Shown here piece after piece: positions 1-13,015 of a stretch of DNA of 64,000 nt. A program made the position numbers and the translations under genes. Position 1 is the first letter of the stretch; every line of letters starts with the position of its first letter. Source of the stretch: Branchiostoma floridae (Eukaryota; Chordata; Leptocardii; Amphioxiformes; Branchiostomatidae); NCBI RefSeq assembly GCF_000003815.2, contig NC_049993.1, positions 5,795,686 through 5,859,685 of the forward strand. The letters run 5' to 3'. The notes beneath the pieces are model-generated. The model worked only from the letters and a program-made list of their open reading frames with translations, did not search any database and was not told the origin of the DNA.

Positions 1-35
1 GAAATAAGTTCAATCACCCTGAAAGGCTCGAGACT

Positions 36-76
36 ATGGCGGCTGTCACCTCTCCCGCTCTCCCACCTCGGCAAAG
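36..76 (+). other. Possible first coding exon of an unseen gene
   Basis: An ATG in an ATGGCGGC context opens a 41-base frame encoding MAAVTSPALPPRQ and then meets a clean donor (AAAG followed by gtaaaa). The shape, a short Ala/Pro-rich N-terminus ending at a donor, suits a first exon. I found no downstream exon I could join to it in the next 20 kb, so this is inference from a start codon and a splice site only. Confidence 0.2.
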
Positions 77-3000
77 GTAAAACGACTCCGCCAGAATTCA
101 TCGCTACTGTTGACGATAAATATTTGGCGAGATTGGTCGATGATATCACCGCCAAGCCAAAGACCTGTCGAGCGGGTTTATTCTCGATTGAGGGCTTTGG
201 AATGTCGAAATTATGGCACCAGACACCAGCGCATACCTCCAATTAAGGTATTTTGCGTCTGCAAAGCCCAGGCATTTTTGGTAACAAACCACTAACTATT
301 CGGAATGAAACCCGGTGTCAGAGACAAAGGCAGATGGTGTTCTTAAAAGTTTTGTTTTCATTGTGCATTGTACTTGAGAGTGTGTGTATCATAAACACGA
401 TTATCAAGGTGGCGGAATATGCTTATTCTATAGAACACACGTCCTTGACTTTGTACCATATGTATTTTATAAACATAAAAAGAACCTCTTTGGAACCTCT
501 TTTCCATTCTATAGACATAGAGAGAGGCATTTGTGTTCAAATGTAAAGAAACATTAACAGAAAGATGTGCAAACGCCATGCGTTAACTTTGGTTTCAAAG
601 GCAAAAGAGTCTGTCTTGGCCAGTGTAACGCACCAGGACATACCTCTGGCCAGAATACACGTACCAAGGTAATACGTTTTACAATGCTTAACCTGACTCG
701 CTACACAGAAGACACCTGTTGAAAACGTCGAACGGAGACAATTTTAGGTGCTTTTACCATAGGAAACACACGTAGGTACATCTAAAACACGGAAGTGCCT
801 TTCTATTGGGTGTGGTTTGGTTTGGTTTGGTTTGGCTAAGGAAAGAGACATGTTGAGGATGTCAACCAACAAAATACCCCATTTTCTCAGCAAAAGTTGA
901 AAATATTTTGTCTGCACCCGAATACATAAAGACTAATTATTAACCCAAAATAGAAAACCGGAACTTCCATCCCCTTGAACAAACCTTGGCCATATACCAT
1001 TCCGAAACACCTCACCCAAAAAATGACAGAGAACAGCACAACTACAGAACTCGTGGTGTAACTCCCATGAATAAGAACCAGTGACACGAGACCGCCGAGA
1101 CTGTATTGGGAAACAAAATCGCAAAAATGGCCCTTGTAGAAAAAGAGAGGCTTTTCCGGGGATCAGCGTCTGTACGGGTAGAGAGAACTTGTCATTGTGT
1201 CGCCTTTGTGGCCGTGTCAGTCCTCGATGCAGCCATAGCGAGTATTATGGGCTACTTGAGCGTCCGCCATTGTGCTCTGCAATGCCGTTCTACTAGACTC
1301 CACAGTCCCTACCAGACTGACTACGCTGGCTATTATAGTGAGTTTTGCTAAAAGGAGTTGGCCGGCCGCACAGCTAAAAATGGACCTTGGCATGGACTGA
1401 CCCCCCGGTCAATTTCTCGATTTTTACAATCCCCGCACCCCCGTACTGCCTGGTGGAGGCTACTAGACTTCATAATAGGCTTCACTGCTGGTGTGTTCAT
1501 ATTGTCATTGTTTGTTCCTTGTTCTGATAGCTCCCAGTTTTTACAGCATTTTGGAGACCCATTAGAAAGCAACAGTATGGAAGAAAATATAATACACAAT
1601 CAAAAAAGGACGGCAATATTAAAACCCTGCCACGGAACCTGCTTTTAAAGTGTAGGTTCCGCTCACTGCCACATCGCTCGGCAATTATTTAGGAAGTTAC
1701 GTGTTTCCACAGTGTTATACGATGGTTCTATTCAGGTGTTGTCAAGCTAACCGGCTTATAAATTACATCAGCTGAGCCTGAAGAGAATGTGGATTATGAA
1801 GATTCACACTAGAAGGTTTAAAAAGTTTTAAAAAGTTGCTGACTTTACACACCCAGCACGAATCTCTCATGCGTGTATTTTTTTTGTATCAATCCCTATA
1901 CGTTGTCCATTGAAGATCCGGCATTGAATACAATAAAGCTTTAAATCTCTACCTCGAATCCTTAATTTTTGTGCGACCTAAATAGTTATTGCGTAGTCTG
2001 TTAAAAAGAGAACAGGAAATCTTGACTACATGAAAAATCAATTGAATTAAGCCTTTTCCAGATACGTAATCAAGCAGGTTACTGAAAAATGTAGTAAGTG
2101 GCCGTAATACTTTTCAACGCAAACTTAGATGAAAAGGAAACCTCCAATTTTGTATGACTGTGCACAATGCACTCGTGACATATCGTCTACACGATCAGTC
2201 TGTCGGGCTTGAGATCGGATTTTGACGTACAACAAAACACGACAAACAAAAGAACCAGCTAATCCACAAGATGTCTTCTCAGATCGGATTGGCAACCCTT
2301 CTACGTAATCTGCTTTTGTGTCGCCATCTTCTTTGTTTCACCAGGTAGCCTCCACTAGCAGGCTTCTCGATGGTTTTTATTTTACATGGGGCAGTTTATG
2401 TTCTCAATATGTACCGCCTGTATGTCGAACGCAGAACTTTTCTTCGACAAGCAAATGGTGTAGAAAACAAACAACAAGACTTGGTGGTTGTCATTAAACA
2501 ATACGCAATAAAAAAATCACAAAAAATGACAGTGTTGAAGTCCCATCCACAGAGCCTGCTGTGAAGACTACAACCATCCCTGCTACCTGTCAGTTAGATA
2601 AGCTCCCCTTGTCATAGTGCAGTCAGCACATAAGCATAGCCGCCAGGACTCTTTGTGTCCTCCTTATCAAAATATCGATGTGCTTCACCAAGAATGAATG
2701 ATAGAACACAACTTGATGAGGAAAGCGAAGAAGGGGCTTCTTCCTCCAAACACTTAGCTTCTTGTTACAAGCATAGGGGGTGGCTTCAAAAGTTCTGGGG
2801 GTTCTCTAAACAAACGATTACTCCCTGACAATATGAGCCATTGTCAGTGATGAGGTCAAGGTGCTGTTTATGTTTGAAGTTTGGCTTAGCAAAAAAGATA
2901 ACACAACTTGAAATTTTCTGTCCACACCATTCAGAGGCACTTGAACACGTTTGATCCTCCACACGAATTGTACTTTATCTGATGAGTAAATGCTGTTTAG

Positions 3001-3580
3001 CGTCCCTGTTTAAAGTATACCAGAGGTCTACCGATCTCTACGGTCGATTAATCATATGATTAGGTATCGATAAACTGTCAAAAAACAAAGCAGAATGTCA
3101 TGAGAAGAGGAAAGGGCTCACGAACTTGTAGATAACAACAACTTTATCACCAACTTGACTGCGTGGAAAGGGGAACTGAAGCACTTAAAATGGCTAATTA
3201 AATACGTGACGCACGCTTCAAAAAAGCGAGGCTTTGTCCCTGGTGTTGGGGTTGTCTAAACGCACACCTTGCTTTTTAGTACGCGTAAAAAAATGTTGTA
3301 CTAGAGTAATTATGTTAAAATTATGAGTGTTATAGATGTAGAATAATTTTGAAGATTGTCAAATGTGAAAATTTCACGCCCACGGTAGCCATGGTACGCG
3401 TCCTGATCAGACCCCCCTCAAGTCATTCAACAAGCAATTAGCTTTGTCGCTTGACATGTAATATTTACAATGTGTGGCAATCTAAGTACTATTTCCACAA
3501 CAACGACAACAACAGGTTCAAAACAGCTACAATTGCCACTAACGTTAGTGAGAAATTAAGGGCGGAGATTTCACAGCAAC
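77..3580. other. No gene recognised
   Basis: Only short frames without family motifs are present. A small (GGTTT)n run lies at about 812-836. Segments at about 1258-1470 and 2345-2375 resemble inverted-repeat element ends seen elsewhere in the window. Confidence 0.5.
1300..1370 (+). repeat. Dispersed repeat, related to 43378-43480
   Basis: The string GTCCCTACCAGACTGACTAC occurs here and again at about 43381. In both places it is followed within about 80 bases by a GAG(T/C)TG(G/A)CCGGCCGC stretch. Shared order of two motifs suggests copies of one repeat family; its class is unknown. Confidence 0.5.
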
Positions 3581-3589
3581 TGTACCGAT

Positions 3590-3890
3590 GAGTTCTCTAT
3601 GTTGTCAGAGTCTTAAGCAAAATATCTTTTAAAATCAGTGTGACATCCCGAGTTTCGAAATATCTTAAGATGTGCATTGAAGAAGCAAACTTCCTTTTGA
3701 CAAAAATAAACAAGTCGGTGTGAGATTTTACTATACATATAGACATATAAACTGTACAGAAATATTCACTCTGTTGTCAGAGCAAATAGCATAAGATCGG
3801 CATGGTTGGGTAGATCCGAAATATCTTAAGATGCGCTCTGAAGAAACAAACTTCGTTGGGCAAAAATAAACACGTTGTTGTGAGACGCCC
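3590..3890. repeat. Diverged tandem duplication, period about 162 bp
   Basis: GAAATATCTTAAGATG occurs at about 3657 and again at about 3819. Each copy is followed by a GAAGAA(G/A)CAAACTTC stretch and then CAAAAATAAACA. Two diverged copies of a non-coding unit. Confidence 0.6.
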
Positions 3891-6800
3891 CCCGCCCACC
3901 CACCTTCCATTGTGTCGAACAGGTGCGTGTAAGATATACCGGGCAAGGCGACGGGCCGATTGGAAGGACTCCGGGTGTGAAAAGCACACAAAACACCCGC
4001 CATATTTACCTAAAATACCCGCTCTGTATACCACTCCACGGCGACAAATTTCCCCGAGCTCCAATTTGTACAGAACCGCAAACTTTCACTGGGAGAAGCC
4101 TTAGAAGTGGAAGTCAGTCGCGTCCTGCTCACAAGGACGGTCCTGCTTGACTGCTTATGTTTCCGCTAAGTAAACCGACTGTTTTGAGACACATGACTTG
4201 ACTACAAAAGAGTCATAACAGTGTGGAAAAGCATGATCTAATATAATGTTGTTTATGTTGTCGAGTTGTGCACCCAGAAAACGCTTAGTAATTGAATACA
4301 GGGGAAAGCACTGCACCTCCAAACACTCACTACAAAAAACGTGTGAACAGACAAAATCACTTGCTATAGTCCACGTGGAAGTTGGTGATGTACATGTTAT
4401 TATTAGAACGTGTCCACCACGCGTTGGGTTGAAACGTTGTGCCGGTAGGGTGACCGGATAATACACGCGCGATATATTGACATTGCGCCACCGTGACGTA
4501 ACGTAACACGGAGCTTTTAACATTCTTTCTATTGGTATGATATTGGGATATGGATGCCATATATTGATATTACATCCCCTTTTCATTAATTTGAAACGAC
4601 GCAGTTCTATTTCGCAACACTAGTAGCACCTGTGCGAATATTATATACCGTTAAATGCACCTGTACTGTTATCAAAATTTGAACAACTATTTGTTTACAG
4701 TGTTGATTAGCAACATGCTATGATTAAGAAAATATATCACAACGACTTTTACTATACAAGGCAAATCTTTGATTGCAAACCATATCTGCTCCTACACTTT
4801 CAGTATCACAAAGAAGCGATAAGTCGAATCCACTTAGTATACTAGTAGAATAAGATCCTTATGTTGGTTGACATTGTAAATATCATTTTGTTGCGACCTG
4901 TACTTGACCCAATGGGTATGTATATGTACAATAAATGTCTTCATTTTCATAACTGGGTTACGTTACATGATGCAGCATTCACATCATCATAAGTTGACCT
5001 ACTTCTGCGCGGCTTCCGTTCAGGTTTGAACAAGAGCCGGACGGCAGGTAAAGCAAATGTTGTCCTACGCGTACGCGGCTGACCTGTGCACGACATTTCC
5101 GTGGGGTCAAGCCATGTATTGGTTTGGTCCGCTTGGTTGTCTACAAAAGCATGAATACGATCTATACGCTATGATAAACGAACAGAGTGGTTTTCAATCG
5201 GACCATAACTGGATGGGCAACAACGGTAGATATACATACCAGTAATGTCTGTTGCTGTGTAGTTTTAAGACTTCCACGCAGAAGTTTTCAGCTGTTAAAA
5301 CAAGAGCGAGCAAGGCGGCTTCGCGTCGTCCGTACACAACCTCCCATTCCGACAAGCAACGTCACTGGAAATACCTGTCGTACGGCTTACATGCTCTCTA
5401 CGGGGTGCAGACGCAACCTTTATGGATTCCCCGTAGCAACGGGGCGGCTAGAGCGGGTCCCCAGGGCGTGGTGTTGCCGGTAGACTCGGGAGACCCCACC
5501 GCAGACCAGTTTTGCTGCCCGGTGTTGTACAGACTTGTTGTTGCCCCTCCCCCTTCCCTCCCCTCGTCTCACCTGCTTCACAGGCGCACAGAGAGCATGC
5601 GCGAGCCGTGGAGTGCCCCTAACCCGCGGAGCATGCTGTCAACAATGGCACACTGGACACTTGTTCGGCCTGAAAACGATACGGCGGCGTAAGCACAAAC
5701 CAGCGCCTGTTGTTCTCTCCCCCAGACAAAAAAATCAATCCTATTATTTAAAAGTCTTTCTGAGTCGCGACTCATGATAACAGGGCAACTTTTGTGCCTG
5801 GCGCCAAACTCAATAAACTTTTCAATTTGGAGAAGCGGGGTGAGTTATAGGTGAAAGTGAAGGGGCCGCCGGAATATATGCGGAGAAAATAAATTTAATC
5901 GGCTGGAAACCTGACTCCCGGGAGCGGAAACAGTGCGGGGTACGGTTACGGGTTTGAATGGGGGAGAGGGGGTCGGACAATGTTGTGGCCGGGCTTGCCA
6001 CGGGGTCTGGTGAGAGGGTGTTCTACCAAACGTAGGGCCACGGCCTGTAAGGCTAGACTCGGACTTGAATGCGAGTTGTTGTTTTACTCGGCGCTATTAC
6101 CGGATGAGTGATGATACGTGCCACGACTTCAACCCGCCTATTGTGTCTGCCGCCAGCCGCACTGACGTCAGGTGCCCTGGTGTGTTCGTGTATGTGTGTG
6201 TGTACTCTGTCCTTCCTCCGAAAAATCCTCCCTTCCGCTTTCCAACTCCCGAAAAAAATTAAGTCTATAAATTCACCTGACAATCCCTGGTCTTATTCTT
6301 TACAAGACGTCGGAAGGATTAAGGATAAGGAGGTATTGACGTTAAAAGTTTCCAAGCAACCGCCCCACAAAGCCTGGTGTCAAAGTCCAGTTCACATAGG
6401 TGAACACCAAGTGTACTCACCTTGTGTATGCTCGTACTGTGTGCCGCTTGTAATGGCGGCGCCCCGGCAAGGTGTCGTCTGCGGGCACGTCTCACCCCTG
6501 TCCGTCCCTCACAACACGGCCGGTTCCACCTGTAACATCGCCACCGGCACGGGCACTGTTGTGGGCGTATATCAGTGGCAGAGATCAAGCGGTGTTTGTA
6601 ACCATATCAGGCGATAATTAGGCGGGAATTCACTCGACCCCTCTCGCCGTGTCTTCACCTGGTGGCACGGCGGTAACAAGTGGTTGGTGGCTGGGCGGGC
6701 AGACGTCCTTATAGCGGCGCGGGCAAGTTGTCGGCGGGACTCCTGCCGGGCTGACGGCAGCGGGAGGGCCTACCGGTGCGACGTGCTCGGGTAAAATTGC

Positions 6801-9800
6801 GGGGAGTGTGTCCCGCGGACGTCAAAGACTACCGCCACTGCGCCTCGACATGCATAGTCATGTGTCAGCACACAATGTGGGGCAACCTGCGTGACGCGTC
6901 GCCGCCGACCAATCACCGCGGACAACACAAACAGCTATTTGAACTTGCCATCCTTGCGTCACTGTCAGAAACAAAGTTAATTAACCCCCACTTAGCGCCG
7001 GGCGGCCCTCCAGAGCGGTCGATCCGACACACAATCGTCCCCGGGAGGGGCAGAGGTGAACCTGTTTCAACACACCTGCTTGTAGCACCCCCCTCTCCCT
7101 CGAGGGGAAACAACCAAGAGCCCTGCAGAAAATACAGTAAGGACAACATCATGAAACAAATCCTAAACTTTCTAAACTAAACGAGAAGGACAGAATTTGC
7201 CAAAAGTGCAAACATAATATTTTTAAACACTCACAGGCCTGCGTTGTGCACCTGTTGTGTAGACATATTTCTGTTATCAGTGAAGGTCAAGGCTTTAACG
7301 CACGAAGTAAATAGAGTCCAATGGCAAGACTAAAACAAATAGTACACATTTCATTTTGCCGTAGACGGTTAAGCCATAAGCAAATAGGAGTGAAATTGGC
7401 ATACATTTCAAGAGTGCCTGATAAAGGGAACTGTATCTGTAGTATTATAAATCAGTTGCACCAACTTTTATTTCTTTTGTTCACTAGGTATCCACAAATG
7501 TGCAGCAGTGTGCTTTGCTGTCTTGGCAAAGTTGAATGTTTAAAAACGGAAAATAATCGTCTATGTACTTAGTATATAGAAAATCCATATTACCATTCGG
7601 TCTCTACAATGCGTCAAACATTTTTTTCATGCGAAGACTTTTGGATATTCGCATGTCCAAAACTCCTTCTTCAAATAAAACGTTTTGATAACTAACAAAG
7701 TAAACCATTCATCCATATCAAATTTATAAACGTTATATAATCATCATAGTTGAAAGACACATATACAATGAAATTTACAATGATGACCGGTGTGGTATAT
7801 TTCCACCCGTTGTTATGCATGTAGGTATGTATAATAGAGTAGACGATTGTCACACTATGGAGTTTATTTATCTAACGCTAGAGTCACTTAAGACTGCCAG
7901 GTAGCACACCGGAATTCTTAGATATTACTGTCAAACCGGGCGACCATGTAAGGGCTCTGCTATCTGCAATATCACACACTCTCGTGTATCTCATGTAATA
8001 TAACATGTGTAAACATACTATTGGAAAAGTTTTAGGGGACTCCTAATATATCAATATAAACCTACCTGCTACACATTCATTCACAGCATATAAACGCAGG
8101 AATCTAGGCGTGCCTGAATCCGCTACAAGCCGTAAAATCATAAAGTAAACGTATAGCGAACAGTTGGACAACTTCTCACAACTCTTATGTAGTTATTAAT
8201 GATTTTTACTCTTCATATGCTACAGCGAAGTAGTAGGGATTGGTCATTCAGTGTATATAGCTAACGTCAACGTATATGGTACATGTTAAGTTTTCACATT
8301 CTACAGAAAGGATGCCATATGCAGTAGTACTATTGCTTTGAAATTTTGAAAGTCTGTGTGTTATGTTTCACTTCGGTTGGCCCCTAGAAATGTTCCCTAC
8401 TACCTGTGCCGTCGCACGTGCCGTTGCCACAGGTGAGAATGACACGGTGCGCGGTGTTTTGACGCCAGGTACGGTATTGTACGTGCTACCGAGACGTCGG
8501 CTCAGAATCTGTGTCGAACTCCGCTGGTTGACGTCATGACAGAACAGCTTCCGTTTGGTGTAAGCATGCGCAGTCTTATATCACAGAACACATTCTTGAG
8601 TCAGGTCATGTCTTTTGAAGGGCGGGGTTAGCCTGAAAACGAGCAGCCGTTTTGACAACTTTTGTCGTCGGGTTTCCAATATTTTTGGGAGGGGGCTATT
8701 TTCAGTACGCACAATATTTGGGTATTTTCGTTTGTGCCTTTTCACTTATTTATGTATATCTAACGTAAAGAAATGGTTTGTATATTAGAAAAAAACAACG
8801 TAGTTATATCATCTAGCTTACAAACAAGATCAACAAAAGGGAAAAATGGAAGTGTTGTATAAAGATATTTAGGTGTATACGATAACTTTTCACATTGTTT
8901 GCGATGGCATTACACTTGTCGTGCATGTATAATAGTGTTTTCTTCAGCTGCTGTCTTTACTAAAGATGAAGTCATATTGAATTTTTTGTTATGATAAAAT
9001 CTCAGAAGAAAAGGTCTACAGAAGCCCGCACTTCCATTCTGGTGCAAAATGAAAATTCGTCTGTACTTTGAAAGTTTTAACGCAGACTATTATATTTGTG
9101 GCACATCGATTAATTTCCAAGGCGTATAACGTCAGGTGTAGCCATTAACTCAGCGGGAAAGTTGGGTACACAAGGAGCGGTTTCTTTGTTCGAGAGGGGA
9201 GTTGTCTTGGCACGGAAGTTTCTCCTTAGTAGTTTTAGTCGTCTAGATTCTTATCTGCATATTGGAAAGTTTGCCCCAATGATTAGCTGTGTTATCAACA
9301 GTAGTCTTCGGCCTCCCTGTGGCGTATTGTTACAGACAACTTGTAATGTTCACCTTGTGTAATTAGAATCGAACAATAGTTTTGTATGGATGGATTGTTT
9401 CTGTCTGAGAATAAAGCAACAAAAAGTCGTGTCAGATTTTTTTTACATGTGTGTATTTTTTACATTTTACCATGATCTTTTCATATCTATTTGTCGTGGT
9501 TGCGTATATGGACACCTGTGACCGTATGAATGAATGGGGACTATTTTGTGAAGAACTGCTACCTCGAGTGTGTCAAAACTCCCTTCATAATTACCCAATT
9601 CATAGACAAGACACCAATTTGACCGAAGCTCGAGTCTCCATTGTGACCTTGCGGACGTTGGTGGTCCGAATATAGTCGCAAGGTCAAGTGAGCACTCCAT
9701 GTCCCTCCATCGATATAGCGGAAACCCTGTCGTGACCTCTCCTGACCTCGCTGTGTTTGTTCTCTCTCTCCCCATACACACACACCTATGGTGACGTCAC

Positions 9801-11528
9801 GCCAAGAGGCTCACCTTTGACCCGTGGTGGGTTAACCTCGAACCGTGTCGCTTGGAACATAGCTCTGCATATCGCGACTAACCGCAATGACGTTTGTAGC
9901 GACGTGTTTGAAATAACGAGTCGTTCTGTTGACGGCATAAGTTACTGAAAGGTGTTTCACTTCAACGATGCTTGTAGACACACAAAAAGTCAAGAGATAC
10001 AAACAGTTAATCACTTAAAAATCTTCTATGGTAAGTAGAACACCTATTTAATGGAAATATTTGTCTTCCCGTGAAAATACGTTTTGTTCAAAGGCGCTGC
10101 AACAAGCTTAGAATGTGGTTTTGGATCGCACGCACGCGCCCACGAACACACACAAATACACACACACACTAACACACATACAGACACACGTACACAACTT
10201 TACACACACACACGAACACGGCGGTCCTTTGGCTTAGAAATGAATGGCACGCCTTCTTTCTTGTTCTTGCTATCTGTACTTTAGAAAAGGTGAAAAGAAC
10301 GACAGAAAAAGGGTGCAGACACGGAAACAATAGCGAGTCCGTAGGATCGTGTTCTTCCCCTGCACGCATACATGCTTCTCTAAAGGAGTTTACGGAGAAG
10401 TAAGTAAAGTTACCGTGTGCGGGACCAAACGGATACCTGGGCATGACAGTCTCCACTCCCGCCCAATGAGCCGTTACCAACATGGTCGGAACAAGGTTAC
10501 GGAAGAGAGAGCGCGGTGAACGCCGCGCGCTTTTCCACACGCCAAACCGTGAAGCAGACCTGTCTCTAGAAAGCACACCGAAGGCTTTTCTTAGCCGCCT
10601 TCATTCATCGAGTCTCCGGTACACACTGGGACCCTATGTCGGTGTTGGTACACACTGTCAATTAAAGATTCATCTGTCTTGCACAGAGCAGACCTATTTC
10701 GGGCAAGGGTACGGTTACTTTCGACTTGGTTAACGACGGAAATTAAGGGTATCTGGGGGACAATCCTGCCTGTGCCGTACACAATGCAGAAAACTTTACC
10801 TTGCACCCTTATCGGCATTTGGTTCTGTCATAGCTAGTTGAAATTCCTACACTACTAAACAATTGAATGTGGCCGCGCCTAAGGCTACACCGGCCCATTG
10901 ACAGCGAAGCACGGTCTGCGGTGGTGGATTTTCACGCAGAACAATTGACACTCAGTCAACGGAACGTCCTCTGGCCTTGTAGCCACACTGTGGATGGGGT
11001 TTGACTTGATGACATTTCTTGGCCCTTGTTGGGGAACAAAAGAAATATCTTAGCTTCTGTTCTTGGTTTGGGGAGAAATAATTAAAAGGCTACACATAAA
11101 CGTATTTTGCTGTGACGAACTGGGATCCTGATAATGTTTCCTTCAGCAGTTGCTGGTAACCAAAGTCATCAGCATATATGGAATAGAAGTTGAACCGTCT
11201 GAGTAATAGAACAAGATGTTTGCGTATGATGCCACTGTCTACTCTGCATATTCACACAGTTTCACAAGTTTTCTGAATCTTGCAAAGTTTTAGTGTGTGC
11301 AAGGGCGACTCTCTTCAATCACTTACTCGCACCATATGAAAGAAAGTCTGGAAGGAAACCTATCAACTCTAGTGTCATCACTGATGATCTGATGAATCCT
11401 CGGAACCTGCAAGAAGCTTTCATCGTACATGTAATGGGTGGAATAATAAAAATTGTTCGTCTGCTTTGGGGATTTGTTCCTGCAAATCCCGGACCCGTGG
11501 GAAATGGTACTATCCGACACGATACTCA
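3891..11528. other. No gene recognised; includes a GC-rich stretch
   Basis: No open frame shows a family motif. A GC- and CpG-richer stretch runs about 5040-7180, with a CRE-like TGACGTCA at about 6163; it could be regulatory, but no exon is visible. Another GC-richer patch lies at about 8400-8640. A CA-rich microsatellite is at about 10135-10220. Confidence 0.5.
10135..10220. repeat. CA-rich microsatellite
   Basis: Imperfect (CA)n tract interrupted by other bases. A short frame crosses it but reads as low-complexity His/Thr and is not credible coding sequence. Confidence 0.85.
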
Positions 11529-11537
11529 CCCCAAGCG

Positions 11538-11749
11538 TAGCCTCCATAGCAGGCTCTCTGGGCCTTTTCGTCTTTTTTTGTGTGATCATAATACACTTTT
11601 TCTGGCAATTTCTGTTTGTATTGCCGTTTGCTTGTAGGGGCCGGCAGTACAAGCGACCCAGTACAAAAAGAAAAGGTGTCCAGCAAAGGTGTATTATTTC
11701 ATGAGCCAAAAAGACAAAAATAGACCCAAAGAGCCTTCTATGGAGGCTA
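11538..11749. mobile_element. 212-bp inverted-repeat mini-element with 9-bp target duplication
   Basis: The ends are inverted copies of about 24 bases: TAGCCTCCATAGCAGGCTCT on the left, and CCTTCTATGGAGGCTA closing the right. The 9-mer CCCCAAGCG flanks both sides (11529-11537 and 11750-11758), a direct target-site duplication. A 9-bp duplication is typical of Mutator-like elements, so a MULE-derived MITE is the best guess. No coding capacity. A similar left end occurs at about 2345. Confidence 0.8.
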
Positions 11750-11999
11750 CCCCAAGCGCCTCCCCGGTGATGTAATTATGCAGCAGTTAGGGCGGACCGC
11801 ACAATAAACGGCATCATCTGGCCATCATTTAATATTAGCGAGTAATCGCAGGGTTAATTGAAAGCCTGGCAGGCCCCACCGGTTGTAATTCGGCGGGTAA
11901 TGTCTGTAATTTTGTGCTGATCGTACCTGCGGAGCCATGTGAGGTGCGACAGACGAGAGAAAATAGCTTCCTGTTGTGTCGCACTGGTGTGGTACGGTA

Positions 12000-12252
12000 T
12001 CATTACAATGGTCTAGGCTTGGACGTCTTGGGGATGATTTTAAGACTTCTTTGGTTTGGGAATGATTTAAAGCCTTTCATTACAATAGTCTAGTCTTGGA
12101 CTTCTTGGAAGTTAAGGATAATTTTAGGACTTCTTTGGTCACAGTGGGGGTGATTAAAGGACTTTCATTGCAATAGTCTAGTCTTGGACTACTTGGGGAG
12201 TTAAGTGATAATTCTAGGACTTCTTTGGTTTGGGAATGATTAAAGGACTTTC
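12000..12252. repeat. Three diverged tandem copies, period 77-88 bp
   Basis: CAAT(A/G)GTCTAG(T/G)CTTGGAC occurs at about 12006, 12083 and 12171. Each copy is followed by an (A/G)GACTTCTTTGGT segment. Simple local tandem duplication. Confidence 0.75.
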
Positions 12253-12610
12253 TTCAAAGAAGCAATGTACGTCAATCACCCTCTGGCCATGCAAGTGTAT
12301 AGCACTGACTGTTTAAAGTTTGCACCGCACCCTTTCCGACAAATAGCTTCTCATATTGAAGAATGGATCAATGAAGACCTTTATCGTACATACATACCCA
12401 TTGAGTTAAGTAAAAGTCGCAACGAAAGATACATGAGATATATATATACAATGTCAACCGACATAAGAATCGTATTATACTACGTGAGTGTAACCCTTTC
12501 CAGTAGCATGCACGTCGTGTATACGACCAAAGCTGGGATTTTAAAGTCTCGACTGGCCACAAATTTAGGTCGCCAACCACTACACCATTACGCTATTCAA
12601 ATCCAGGGTA

Positions 12611-13015
12611 TGTTACGATCGTCCCTCCTAACCTCTGCTTGGAGACTATTAGTCGGTTCTCACGGTTTAAAAGCCCCAGAATCCTACAAGTGTCGCTCAC
12701 GGACGTGCTAAACGACAACACGGTACATCCGGCAAGGCTGGGGTAGCACAGAGAGGACCCGGTACCTTCTGGTCCAAAATTGGGACCGCCAACCAATACA
12801 CCTACTGTGAGTCCACAAAATGTTACGATCTTCCCTCCTAACATCTGCTTGGGGACTGTTAGGCGGTTCTCACGGTTTAAAAGCCACAGAATCGCACAAG
12901 TGTCACTCACGGACGTGCTAAACGACAACATGGCACATCCGGTAAGAATAGGGCAGCAGAGGGGGACCGGTACCGGTCATGTTCCGAGAAGGGCTCTACA
13001 GAAACGACAACAGTA
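12611..13015. repeat. Two tandem copies of a 210-bp unit
   Basis: TGTTACGATC starts both copies (12611 and 12821). Each continues with CTCCTAAC, CTGCTTGG(A/G)GACT, GGTTCTCACGGTTTAAAAG and CACGGACGTGCTAAACGACA. The period is 70 codons, so one minus-strand frame (12593-12931) reads through both copies and looks like a repeat protein. I take that frame to be a by-product of the duplication. Confidence 0.8.

Noticed and set aside
5187-5777. Three overlapping frames of 80-146 codons
   Set aside because: They lie in a GC-rich stretch where stops are scarce; all three frames are open and none resembles a protein.
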